64,000 nucleotides of DNA from Lonicera japonica (lineage: Eukaryota > Streptophyta > Magnoliopsida > Dipsacales > Caprifoliaceae): the NCBI GenBank assembly GCA_021464415.1, contig CM038471.1:76862414-76926413 (forward strand). Reading direction: 5' to 3'. The notes beneath the pieces are model-generated. The model saw only the letters and a list, made by a program, of their open reading frames with translations. It was not told the DNA's origin and ran no database searches. Position numbers and translations under genes: made by a program. Below, piece by piece: positions 47,223-58,764 of the stretch. Position 1 is the stretch's first letter. Each line of letters begins with the position of its first letter.

Positions 47223-47437
47223 CTGCACCCAAAACATCTTCATTCACGCTTTAGACCCAAAGAATATATGAAAGGAGATAGGATAGATGCTCATGTTCTT
47301 TTCTCTCTTTTTTTCAAATAGGGTGCATGCCTTAACTATGCGGGTGCTTTTACAAAATTAAAATTTAAATACGGGTGCTTAAAAAAAGAGTGTTTAAATT
47401 AAATTTTAGGGTGCTTTTGTCAGTACCCAAACTGAAA

Positions 47438-48150
47438 ATAGTTAACAATGTATTAAGCTTTCAAAGCCTAAATATTAAATAATGCATAAACTTTCAAACA
47501 GACGCGGCCATGCATTCTATAATGAAGATGTGCCTTAACTAGAGTAAATGTGGTCAGGGTTATGATGATTAAAATGTTTTATGTGCCAATCGTAACCATG
47601 TAACGGCTCTAGTGTTGTGGATGAACTGATATATGTGCTTGGATTGTTTGCAGTATGTGCTGACAAGCTACACACTATATACGGTTCTTATCTCAGATTA
47701 TTTGGGTGAGGTAAATTGATGTGCTATGTATGAAATTCTTCCTAATAAGAGTGCTTTTGGAAAAAGAGCAAAATCTTGCGGGTTAGGCTAAAGCAGACAA
47801 TATCTTATCCGTATGTGATAAACCGAGTTCCTCTTATAGCAGTTATATATTATCTGTACAATCCCTATAATAACCCCCTACCTAAAATAATTAAATAACC
47901 ATGTACAAAACACTGAATCAATTCACATTTTTGCAACTCTTGGCCTAATTTGCACCGCACCAACAGACCAGGAGACATACCACCCCTAAACTATATTAGT
48001 TGACCTTTACAAAACACTGAATCAATTCATATTGTTCAATGAATGTACATTGAGATCATAGTTTTTAAATATAATTTAAATTATCCCATACTTCGATGAT
48101 TGGCCTTGCTTGTGTCAAGCTTAATATTTTTGTTCTAATCAATTATAACA

Positions 48151-48191
<41 letters not shown>

Positions 48192-49110
48192 TAAATAAAT
48201 GCTAACATGCTCATCTCAAAATATAGATGTCAAGTGATTAATATATGGTTGGTGACTAAATTTTTATTTCACTTCTTACAAATAATCTGTTCATGTAGCA
48301 TTCTTTAAAAGTAAAAATGAAATGGAGTAATCAATCAATCATAAGGTACATGTAGCTAGTTTTTAACATTTCATCAAATTTATGTACAAAATCTTTTAAA
48401 ATTTAAGTAATTTTCGTTTGTATTCACAAAATTAGATGAAGAGGTTTTTGCCTAAGGACCCTCTTTGCAAAAATTTAAAATTGCAGATCAGATGCGCAAA
48501 AATTAAAGAATGATATGTGGTCGACATATACTGCGGCACACAGTATTTGCCATAGTATCCGTATTTGTTTGCAAAATAAAAAAAATGCACAAAAGAAAGC
48601 AAACCTATCATTTCCTCAGTTATTTTGGTATAAATAAGAGTTTTTTTTATACTTTTTTCCTTTTTTCATGGTGGAAAAGGTTAGTTTTCAGCAATTGGAC
48701 CAAATTACTTTAATACATTACTAATTTGCCGTCAACTTTAACAGTTAAAGTGGACGGAAGGGTGAAATAAAACTTGGTCTATAATTTAAGGGGTTAGACA
48801 TCACTTTTTAAAGTTGAGGGTCCAAAGTCGAACTGGTCCCATAATTTAGGGGCCATTTATTACCCTGTAACATTATGCAAGAAGAAATAAAAGAGACAAA
48901 GGGTTTTTATTAACATTCTCAGTCATTGCTCATACATTAATTAATTGCATAATATATATATATATAACACCAAAAAAGCTCAAGCACAAGCTCAAAAGAA
49001 GATAGGATAAACACTTGAGTTTTTTTACCTTGGACTATGAACATCCACAGCATAAACAAATAGGGGCAAATTAAAGTTCCCACACATGCATAGCTTTACA
49101 ATTCCCCCTC
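47438..49110. other. Intergenic and AHP 3' UTR
   Basis: No gene seen. (AT)n at 48157-48189. The final stretch before 49111 would be the 3' UTR of the minus-strand AHP gene. Confidence 0.4.
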
Positions 49111-51832
49111 TCAAAGCACAGGAATTGACCCACCAGCAGCCAAAATTTGTTGCTCAATCTGCAATTAATTGAGAAAAAAAAAGGGTAGAAAACATTAGAA
49201 TTTGATTTTTCACACTTTATGTTCTAAACTACGAATTGTATATTTTAACAAAATGGTTGGTTTGATTCCCACTCGAACCATGGTTCAAATCTTCGATTGG
49301 TCCTAATATATATATATATATATATAGGTCTCTACATAAAAATTTAGCTGAAGAATCCTTTTTCACATAAGCAATAATTTTTGGGCCCTTATTATAATGT
49401 CATTTTTATAATATTGAGCTCCTTTCATAAGTTACAAAGAGTCCCACATGAACCTATCTGACACAGAATTGTGATATTCTAATTTGACGATTACTCATTG
49501 GTTAGAATAAATTTTGACAAGGCTAAATATTAAATAAACCTCACATTCTAACCTATATATATATATATATATATGCTGACCACAATAAATATATCAGTTT
49601 TTATATTAGATATATATATCCCTCAATAATTATTGAGTTAATTACCAAAATTTTGTCCTAAAAATTGCCCTATGCAGACCCCATGCACCCTAGACATTCA
49701 CAGTGATGATCTTGTTCGAATCTCGCGAGCCCACTTAAGTTTCCTTCCTCCTCCTCACAAGGATTAAAAGACCAAGTCTAATGTAGTACGGCAAGTATAA
49801 AAAAATTATAGTTTATATTTTGAGGGATCTCAAATTAAGAGTCAATTCACTAAAACTAATGGACCAAATGTTAATTAGTTGTATAATTTTGATATTGATA
49901 GTTGATTACATTAAACTTAAAAGTTAGTATTATTTTATTTTTTTGAAAAAAAAGTCGTACTTGAATAGAAAAACGTGAAGTAAATGAAAAGAAGTAACAT
50001 TCACCTTGAAGAGCGTCTCAAGCTTGTTCTTTGCAAGGGAATACTCATTCTTTACTTGTTGCATACAATTTAAGCACCTGCATACACATATATATTAGCA
50101 TTATATTTTTTCTCATTAAATTTAGAAGTTAATATATATTTCTTACACATATTAAAGTTTTTTTTTTTTTAATATGTTCATTTTCAATGCGCAAAAATTA
50201 AATTTTCTCATACTTTTCGTTTTGATCGAAGAACAGAAAAAAATGGGGGAAAAAAAAACTCACCCTTCAATATTTTGTTCCTCACAATAATTGCGAAAAG
50301 CAATGCACATTTTCTGAATTCTTTGTGCCCCAATGCTGTGAAAGGAAAAAAAGAAGTAAACAGAAGTATGTTGTATTAATTCTGATGGAGGATATATATA
50401 TATTTATATTATATCATATATATATAGTTTATTTCTGAGACGGAGTGCGCGCTTACATATTGATCAGATTTTTAGTGACAAAAATATAAAAATACATTAA
50501 GCGACAAAAAATTATGTTAATATAGTCCACATACGGAGCCTCTGCATAAGAGATTGAAACAATATATATAGCTAGGAGAGAGAAACATATGGAATAAAAA
50601 TAGAGGAGGAAAGATATAGAAATAAAAGGAGCAATTAATTGATTACCTGGAGCTGCTACCCTTCAGCTGGTGAACAAGAGCATCAACCCTCTTGAAATCT
50701 ACACTTTGCTGATCTCTATGCAAGATCGAATAGAATTAGCAAAATATTTTTGGTCCCTTTTCCTTAATTTGTTTTTAAATTTATTTGTTTTATCGTCCGT
50801 TGGAGAAAATAATTGTAAATGACCATTTTTGAGTGCAAATAATAATTCTAACATATATACCTACATTGAGTATGACATTACTTTAGTATGTATATAATGT
50901 CAATCTCTAAAGCATATTGTCCCCCCTGCAAAGTACAACTGTAATAATGTTTTTCCGTGGCCAATGAAATGAGGAATTTTCATTGGTGACTGAAAACCAT
51001 CACTAACCAGTCCACTTTAGAACTGCTGCACACACGCATATGAGAGTTTATTTTCTTACAGTGCATTGGCAAGTTCATTAAGAATCCTCTCAGAATCATC
51101 AAAGAAGAGGGAGACCACTTCAACTACAAAATCTGGGTTGCTCTCATCTTGCAGTTGCTGCAGTTGTCTGAACTGTTCATCAAGATATTTCTAATACCCA
51201 CAAAAACAAATAATCAAAAAAAAAAACGCACAAATGTATATTAGAGAAAAAAGTGAAAAATATAAAGGAATAAAAATTTTCATGTACAGCCTGTCTCTAA
51301 AACAGACCGTCTTTTACTATGGGATTGTCATCACCAAACACGGCTCTAATGCATTTGGTGACAAAAATTCATTGCTAAAAGTAGTCAGGCTGCAAATGGA
51401 TTGGTCCACCTAGTCCAGAGATATGATAACACGATATATCAAGCTGCAAGTCGACCCAGTCTCAGAAATAGCATGATATATCAAGTTGCAGCCTGCCTGA
51501 TGATATATCGACATATCAGCCAAGCTAGTGCGACTCAACCCAGTCTCAAATTAAGATAGCCTAAAATATCAGGTGAACTCGATCTAAAGCGGACTGTCTA
51601 TTGGCACACCTAGCCTTTTGCTACAGTTTTCCGTTGCCAATACATTTAGAGCATGCATTGTCGACATAAAGCCGTCCATAAAATTATGTTGCGCCCAGAC
51701 TGTCCACTTTAGAAACAGACTATATGTGTGTATTTATAAATATGTATATAACTCTCTATATATACATACCTCTTCATACAAGGAAGTTGTGTAGTCAATG
51801 AACTGTCTTTGCAACTGGACTACACCATCCAT
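49111..51832 (-). CDS. AHP: Histidine-containing phosphotransfer protein (AHP)
   Basis: Six exons on -: 51832-51770, 51190-51060, 50715-50647, 50335-50264, 50077-50005 and 49158-49111, all with GT-AG introns, phases 0/2/1-type joins consistent throughout, total 456 bp and 151 residues. It starts MDGVVQLQRQFIDYTTSLYE and ends LAAGGSIPVL. The HPt motif HQLKGSSSSIGAQR carries His80, the phospho-accepting residue, so it is an authentic AHP and not the Asn-bearing pseudo form. The Q-rich DEQFRQLQQLQDESNPDF helix and YCEEQNIEGCLNC...LETLFK helix are family hallmarks; AHPs are usually 150-156 residues. It passes phosphate from cytokinin-receptor histidine kinases to nuclear response regulators, moving between cytosol and nucleus. 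Six exons is the usual AHP layout. A (CT)n leader and TATA box lie upstream. Confidence 0.95.
51284..51728. mobile_element. TIR element in AHP intron 1
   Basis: CAGCCTGTCTCTAAAACAGA at the left and CTGTCCACTTTAGAAACAGACTA at the right are imperfect inverted repeats of about 24 bp. A related motif (CCAGTCCACTTTAGAACTG) also occurs in intron 2 near 51008. About 445 bp, non-coding, within the 579-bp first intron. Family unknown. Confidence 0.55.
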
Positions 51833-51924
51833 TATAGCCCCCTTCCAATCTCAAATAAGTTCTTCAAGATCTTTCTATTTTCTTTCGCACTATAGGGAGT
51901 TTTACTTAATTTTTTGTTCCTACC

Positions 51925-51928
<4 letters not shown>

Positions 51929-51970
<42 letters not shown>

Positions 51971-52007
51971 ATGAATTATAGTGAACTTGGAGAACTCATA
52001 TATATAG
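51929..52007 (-). promoter_or_regulatory. AHP core promoter: (GA)19 leader and TATA box
   Basis: A perfect (GA)19 at 51929-51966 reads as (CT)19 in the AHP transcript sense, about 100 bases upstream of the ATG. About 31 bases further upstream, CTATATATATG (51997-52007 on -) is a TATA box. The start of transcription is therefore inferred near 51970. Confidence 0.55.
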
Positions 52008-52085
52008 AGTACATGTAACGTATATGTAGGCAGAATATTTTTAATTAAACCATGTAGAGTTATTATATTTTACCCCCAAGAAGTT

Positions 52086-52366
52086 TGACCAAATTTTCAC
52101 TTTGATCTTTGAAGTTCCATTTTCGCCAATCTCATCCGCTAAATTTGATACCATTTTCACTTTAGTCCAAAATCCAACTTAACTTTTCTTTCTTGGACGG
52201 AAAATACGCGTCACATTGATCACCGGGCCAAATCAGTTGCACGTGACATATTCCATCAAAGGAACAAATGCCACATTCAATTTTGGATTAAAGTGATAGC
52301 ATAATCAAACTTTATGAATAAGATTTGCAAAAATGTAACTTCATGGATCAAAGTAAAAATTCGATC
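52086..52366. mobile_element. Foldback MITE in AHP promoter
   Basis: The left arm (GACCAAATTTTCACTTTGAT ... CCATTTTCGCCAATCTCATC) is matched in inverted orientation by the right arm with roughly 80% identity over about 100 bp, so nearly the whole 281 bp folds into a hairpin. It starts about 80 bp upstream of the AHP TATA box. Confidence 0.75.
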
Positions 52367-52636
52367 ACTGTTGGAAAATGTAAATAACTCAACCATATCT
52401 TATATTAGCATGTGCTTCTGTTGCTGTCTTTTCTATCTGTTTCAAAGGCCATCATTTTTTGAGTAGTTATTTGTAAATTGATTAAAAGCCGTCACAAGAT
52501 CCAAAATATTGAAAGCCATGTACCATTCACCTTCCCATCGTTTTCTTTTTAACTAATTATTTATATTTCTCTCTCCAGTCTAGTTAATTTAGAATAATTT
52601 TTTAATCATTTTGATATAGAATAACATAATTGTACG

Positions 52637-53289
52637 TAAGGCAGAGGCACATGTGGTCCAGGGGGGCCATGGCCCCACCTGAGACTCTAGTCTTTTTTTA
52701 TGTTAATTAGTTATGCCATATTCAGGAGTTACAAGGGATTATATGCGTAAGTACAAGGGCAAGAGCTATAATTAGAGAGGGAAACATTGAATATGGCGGA
52801 AGGGTTTATGTTCAAAAAAAATTAGGGTAGGGGTTTGTATTTTTAGGTTGTTGATCTAAGTGAGCTCCCTTTATGTATTTATTTATGGTGGTTATGTTTT
52901 GTTATTTGGTTTGTTTGCCCTTTTTTCTTTGATTTCTATCTATGGTTTTTTATTTCATTTTCAATTTCTATTTATGTCTCTCAATCATCAAGTTGCTTTA
53001 ATATTAAAAATCGGTTGGGAGATAATTCCATAAATGATTACTTGGTAATATATATTGAGAAAATTATTTTTAAAACTATCGATAATGAATATATGATTCA
53101 GTGTTTTCAAAATATGAAATCTTGAATGAGAATATTGTAACTAAATATGTAATTTTAATTTTTGATGTATGTGATGTTAAATACTTTAATATAATATTTT
53201 AATTTTAACCTTATTATAGTATATGCAAAAAATTTATTAAAAAACTATTAATTTGGTCCCTCCTAAATATAATTCATGGTCCGTCCTTG
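52637..53289. mobile_element. Non-autonomous hAT element
   Basis: The element is flanked by ATTGTACG at 52629-52636 and 53290-53297, a perfect 8-bp target duplication. Ends TAAGGCAGAGGCACATG and CATGGTCCGTCCTTG are imperfect inverted repeats of the type known from plant hAT elements with GGGGGGCCATGGCCCC just inside, which is present at 52662-52677. 653 bp, no coding. Confidence 0.8.
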
Positions 53290-54107
53290 ATTGTACGTGT
53301 AGCATTCACGAATAAATATAGTATTTGAGCTTAGAGTGCAAAAAAATTATACACGATATTATTTTACGAGAAGTCTTAAAAAGTATTTATTACAATATGA
53401 AATATGGTAACTAATTAAGTTCGAAAGACGAAGTAAAGTAGGGCTGGCCACGGTTCGGTTACCGAACCGATTTGGTCAGTTATCAAACCGAAACGACATA
53501 GTCGGTTTGAGTATCATAGAAACCGCTACCGAATTGATGTGATCGGTATACCGACCGTCGATTTTACTGAAATAGTCGGTCGGTTCGGTTAAACCGACCA
53601 TCATGAACAAACCAAAATTTTGAAGATTTCTTCCTCCCTTTGGGTCTGCAGCCATCATTTTTCTTCCAAGAAAATACCAACCCACCGTAAAATCAAGGCA
53701 AACAACAAAAACCTAGAAGTGAAATTACCAAATTAATCAAAATCACACGCTATCTTACATCATTAAGCAATCAAAATATATTACAAATGGTTTAAGGAAA
53801 GGAAAAAAGATAAAATTCTAAAGAGAAATAGAACTGAGAAAGGAGGAGACCAATTTCAGAATTTTGTCAAGTTCAGATAGTCCCAAAATTTCTTAACTTA
53901 AGAAATATGCTTACTTTAACCAATTGATGATCTAATTTCACTCCTCTAATCAAACCAACACCAACACCAACAGCTTGTTCGCTTAGTTTAAATGGCTGAC
54001 TGCCGATTGGGTGTGAGACAGGGCCGGCCCTAGGGCAGGGCGACCGCCCGAGGCCCAAAAATGAGAAGGGGCACAATTTTTTTTGTATATGTATATGTAT
54101 ATATATA

Positions 54108-55302
54108 TCTATATTATAAAACACCATCTTTGACTAAAATTTTCTCCAAAAAGTAAAAGAATCTAATGGCTTAAAAATACACATGTTATGGTGTGCATTA
54201 GTTCTACACCATTGGATGAGTTTTATACACACATCAAGATGTCACATCAAAGTTAAAACACTCACACCAATAATATACACACAATAAATTCTCACATACC
54301 AATCATTTTTTCTATATTAAAAATTCAAAATTTTATAAAAATATAATATTTAAAATCTACTAATCAAGATCAATTAAACAAGATCCAGCATGACTATAGA
54401 ATTATATAAAAAAAACAAAAATTATTAAGTAACATTTAACACCAATAATATACACAAAGTAAACTCTCACACACCAATAAATATTTTTACATTAAAAAAG
54501 CCATAACTTAAAATAAAAAATTCAAAATTTAATATTTAAACTCTACTAATCAAGAAATTTAATAAAAAAATAATATTTAAATATAATAATCAAAATCTAT
54601 TAAACAATATTCATCTTAAAATAAAAAAATTAATATTTAAAATATACCAATCAAGAAATTTCATAAAAAATAATAATATTTAAATCTATTAATCAAGATC
54701 AATTAAACAAGATCCATCATGACTATAGAATTATGAATTTAATATGTAAATTTACTATTCAAGATTAATTAAACAAAATCCATCATGATTATAGAATTAT
54801 GTAAAAAAAATAAGAAGAATTATTGAGTAACATTTAACACTAATAATATACACACAATAAACTCTCACATATCAATCATTTTTTCTACATTAAAAATTTT
54901 ATAACCTAAAATAAAAAATTCAAAATTTAATATTTAATATTTAAATATAATAATCAAGATCAATTAAACGAGATCCATCATGGCTATAGAATTATGTAAA
55001 AAAACAATAAAAATTATTGAATAACATTTAAGGACGTAATTTATGTATTCCTACATTATATCATTCTTGATCATCTTAGTATGTATTTTTTAGGAGTATT
55101 CACAATATATCATTCAATTTTTTGAATTAATTTTTAAATACCAACAAACGTGATTGAATTATTTTTTACTTTTAGTTGTTCTAGCATGAAGATATATGGA
55201 ATCTAAGTTTGTCGATTTAGAATCATCACAGGTTGCTCATTTTTTTTCTTATTATCAGTTCTTATTTAATTTATCGAGCCGGATGGCACGTATATACCCT
55301 AA
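54108..55302 (+). mobile_element. Non-autonomous Helitron
   Basis: It begins TCTATATTATAAAACACC after an A. The 3' end shows GCCGGATGGC followed by a TATACCCTAA terminus (CTRR with R=A), then T. This is the Helitron rule: insertion between A and T, 5' TC, 3' hairpin plus CTRR. Interior units of roughly 150-200 bp repeat three to four times (AATCAAGATCAATTAAAC ... GACTATAGAATTATGTA). No Rep/helicase coding. Confidence 0.8.
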
Positions 55303-55610
55303 TGTTTTCATATATTATTGGTCATTTTAATATGTCATTTTTAGGACGTACGTTACATGGTTGAATTATGATTAAAAGACTCTTTAAAAAAATAAAAACA
55401 AGTCGGTCGAATCCTGTATACTTTTAGTTTTTTCAGCATGAAGATATATTGAGTGTACGTTTCAATTGTTCATAACGTTAGATTAGACTAGACAATGGGT
55501 TCAAAATAAACTGTGATTTTGTCGATTTAAATTCGTCACACATTATTTTTTTTATCCTATTATTAGATTTTTTTTATTTCACCATGTCGGATGGCACGGG
55601 TATACCCTAA
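55303..55610 (+). mobile_element. Helitron 3'-end fragment
   Basis: A second Helitron 3' terminus: GTCGGATGGCAC, GGGTATACCC and CTAA at 55607-55610, followed by T. No separate 5' end lies in this stretch, so it is a repeated 3' region of the preceding element or the remains of another. Confidence 0.65.
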
Positions 55611-55614
55611 TATA

Positions 55615-56104
55615 TCTATATTATAAAACATTAAGTTTGACTTGAAAGGTATAATGATCTAATGGTTAAAATACACATGTTATGGTGTGCATTAATTCTA
55701 CACACTTGGATGAGTTTTATATACAAATCAAAATGTCACATCTAAGTTAAAACATTCATACCAATAATATACACACAATAAACTCTCAAAAACTAATAAT
55801 TTTGTCTATATTAAAAATGCTATAACTTAAAATAAAAAACAAAAAATCTAATAAAAAATTAATTTTAAAATCTACAAATTAACATCAATTAAACAAAATC
55901 CATTATGACTATAAAATTATGTAAAAAAAATTAAGAAAAATTATTGAGTAACATTTATGAATCCATACATTGTTGGATTATTTTTACATTTTCCGTTGAT
56001 ATTTGTCGAAATAAACTAATGATGTTTGCCTATTTAGATTTAGTGCACGCTACTTTTTTTTATTCTATTATTTCATCGTGCCGGATGGCACGGGTATACC
56101 CTAG
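55615..56104 (+). mobile_element. Short non-autonomous Helitron, head-to-tail with the preceding one
   Basis: It begins TCTATATTATAAAACATT after an A and ends with the hairpin GTGCCGGATGGCAC, then GGGTATACCC and CTAG at 56101-56104, followed by T. 490 bp. Only four bases separate it from the 3' end at 55610. Confidence 0.82.
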
Positions 56105-57398
56105 TATAATATAATGTAATAAGTATATGTTAAAAATATATTAAATAAATAAAATATCTTTTCAAAAATCTTTATTTAATAAGGTAACTTTCCAATAAAA
56201 TGATGCAAATTTTCAAAGTCGGTCTCTTCGTTTTCGCCTAGTTTCCATTGACCAAAATTAAGAAAAATAGAGCTATGCCTATTCTTTTATTATTTTTCAA
56301 TCTTTAGCTCTTTCTTTTGCAATTGCCTATTGCCCTCTTGACGTTATTTTAGAGCATCTAGAAGCTTTTTGGAAGATGAAAATGCACATGATGGTTGGAA
56401 ATGTAGCATTTACGTGCTTGAATTATCATTGTATTGGTTTTGAAGACATGTAAACTCGTAAATTTTAAAATGAAGTTTGTAAGCATTTTCAATTTTTAAT
56501 TGTAATATGTTTTTGGTGAAATACAAAAATTATTTGGTTTTTTTAATATAAAAAAATTAATATATTTATTTATAAGAGGGGCATTATTCTAAAATTTCGC
56601 CCGGGGCTTAAAATTGGCCAAGACCGACTCTGGTGAGAGAGGGATAACGGAGAGTAAGTGAGAGAGAGAGAGAGGGATAAACGGATAGTGAGGGCTTTGA
56701 GGCAGTGAGGGGCGGGCTCGGAAAGAGACGAGATTGGGAGTTTTTTTTACTATCGATTTGTTTACTTAGCCGCCTTGGTTCTACTGCTCTTATCTTCCTT
56801 GATGTAGCCTTTCTCTTACCAAGCTTTCCCCCCACAGGCTTCAAACTTCAAAGTTTTCTTGACTTCGTGGTATCCTATTTTGTTGCCCCTTTACCCTTTT
56901 TCCACCCTTAATTTTTTAGAAAAGGAGAACTGAGTAGTGAGAGACAGAGAGTTATATTTTTAACATTTAAGAGTTATATTTTTATAAAATTTTTTTTTTA
57001 AAAAAATTGGTCGGTCGGTCGATAATTACCGAAAATTAAGATATGCAAACTGATTCCAAAACCAATTTTGGTTGGTAACCGAATTTTCGGTAACCGATTA
57101 AACATGGCCGGTTCGGTTTACCAACCAAAAATGATTGATTGAATCGATTTTCGATCGATTTGCGGTTTAAAATTGTCAGCCCTAAAGTAAATATTCTGAT
57201 GCACTTCTCTAGTGTCACCACCCGTTATGTTATCACTAGCTTGTAAAACTTGTATATTTAAGAGGAGTTCAATGTTATCTATATAATTAATGCAAATACA
57301 AAATCTTGAGTAACAAGTAAGTGAGAGATATTTCACATTGGTCATACATATATATCAAAATATTTTCAAAATATGTGCTCGTCTATTTTATATTAATA

Positions 57399-58764
57399 CT
57401 AGGGTATGACACAGTAAATTAAATAAGCACTGATAATAAGATAAAAAAGAGTAATGTGTGATGAATCTAAATCGACAAACTTATGTTCAATATATCTTCA
57501 TGTTAGACCAACTAAAAGTAAACTGGATTGGACCGACTTGTTTTTAATTTTTAAATAATTGTTTAATCATATTTTTTTATCTTAATTTGATCTCGGCAAA
57601 ATAAGTTTTTAACAAATAAAACTCAAGGCCATATGTAAAAATAATTCAATCACGTATGTTGGTATGATTTGAAAATAGTCCAAAAATTTAACTGATATAT
57701 TGTGAACACTCTTAAAAACGACATTATAAGATGATCAATAATAATTTACGAACACATAAAATATTTTGATCTTGGCAAAATAAGTTTTTAACAAATTAAA
57801 TTCAAGACTATATGTGAAAATAATTCAATCACGTCTGGTATGATTTAAAAATAGTTTAAAAATTTAACTGATATATTGTGAACATTCCGAAAAACGACAT
57901 ACTAAGATGATCAATAATGTACAAACGCATAAAGTACATCCTTAAATTTACGAACACTAATGTACGAACACTATGATGGATCTTGTTTAATTGATCTTGA
58001 TTAGTGAATTTTAAATATTAAATATTAAATTTTTTTATTTTAAGTTATGACATTTTTAATGTAGAAAAAATGATTGATATTTGAGAATTTATTGTGTGTA
58101 TATTATTAGTATTAAATGTTACTCAATAAATTTTCTTATTTTTTTTACATAATTTTATAGTCATGGTGGATATTGTTTAATTAATAATGATTAATAAATT
58201 TAAATATTAAATTCATAATTCTATAGTTATGATGGATGTTGTTTAATTGATTTTGATTAGTAGATTTAAATATTATTTTTTATGAAATTTCTTGATTAGT
58301 ATATTTTAAATATTAGATATTAAATATTAAATTTTTTATTTTAAGTTATGACATTTTTAACGTAAAAATATTTATTGGTGTATGAGAGTTTACTTTGTGT
58401 ATATTATTGGTGTTAAATGTTACTTAATATATTTTTTTTACATAATTTTATAGTCATGACGGATCTTGTTTAATTGATCTTGATTTGTAAATTTTAAATA
58501 CTAAATTTTTATTAAATTTTGAATTTTTTATTTTAAAATATGGCATCTTTAATATAGAAAAAATTATTGGTGTGTGAGAATTTATTGTGTGTATATATAT
58601 TATTGGTGTGGGTGTTTTAACTTTGATGTAACATCTTGATATGTGTATAAAACTCATCCAAGAGTGTAGAGTTAATGCACACCATAACATGTATATTTTT
58701 AACCATTAAATTTTTATACTTTTTAAAAATAAATTTGGTCAAACTTGATATTTTATAATATAGA
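57399..58764 (-). mobile_element. Non-autonomous Helitron, minus strand
   Basis: On - it begins TCTATATTATAAAATATC at 58764 and ends TGTCATACCCTAG at 57399, again between A and T. The 3' hairpin is degenerate. Inside is a diverged tandem duplication of about 190 bp (57590-57780 and 57765-57925) and several copies of the GATCTTGTTTAATTGATCTT unit. Same family as the elements at 54108-56104, opposite orientation. Confidence 0.82.

Larger units (their letters stand above)
46333..47428. mobile_element. Pack-MULE carrying isoleucyl-tRNA synthetase fragments
   Basis: The ends GGGTGTCGGTAAAAATACCC (then TAAAAAATCAATTTAAACAC) and GTGTTTAAATTAAATTTTAG (then GGTGCTTTTGTCAGTACCC) are inverted repeats of about 40 bp. 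The 9-bp flanks AAATTGAAA (46324-46332) and AAACTGAAA (47429-47437) differ at one base, the target duplication size of Mutator-like elements. The 1.1-kb interior holds two pieces of a host gene and no transposase, the definition of a Pack-MULE. Confidence 0.85.
54019..56632. mobile_element. Non-autonomous hAT element (copy 2), nested
   Basis: It starts CAGGGCCGGCCCTAGGG and ends AGACCGACTCTG, the same family as the element at 28385-29626. Flanks GTGTGAGA (54011-54018) and GTGAGAGA (56633-56640) match at 7 of 8. Its own sequence is split by Helitron insertions at 54108-56104. Removing them leaves about 617 bp, close to the 603 bp of copy 1. Confidence 0.88.
53440..57184. mobile_element. Outer hAT element of a three-level nest
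   Basis: It starts TAGGGCTGGCCACGG and ends TTTTAAAATTGTCAGCCCTA-type text (GTCAGCCCTA), with 8-bp flanks AAGTAAAG (53432-53439) and AAGTAAAT (57185-57192), 7 of 8 matching. Sub-terminal zones hold many CGGTT(C/A)GGTT, ACCGAAC and GGTCGGTCGGTCG motifs in both orientations. Without the nested insertion it is about 1.1 kb. It has no transposase; two short frames at 56608-56911 match nothing known. Confidence 0.82.

Noticed and set aside
54108..56104. Treating the whole stretch as one Helitron
   Set aside because: Extra 3' termini at 55302 and 55610 and a new 5' start at 55615 show it is composite, so I list the parts.
56608..56911. Overlapping + and - frames in the outer hAT
   Set aside because: Low-complexity Ser/Leu/Pro translation of GAGA-rich transposon DNA; no transposase motif.
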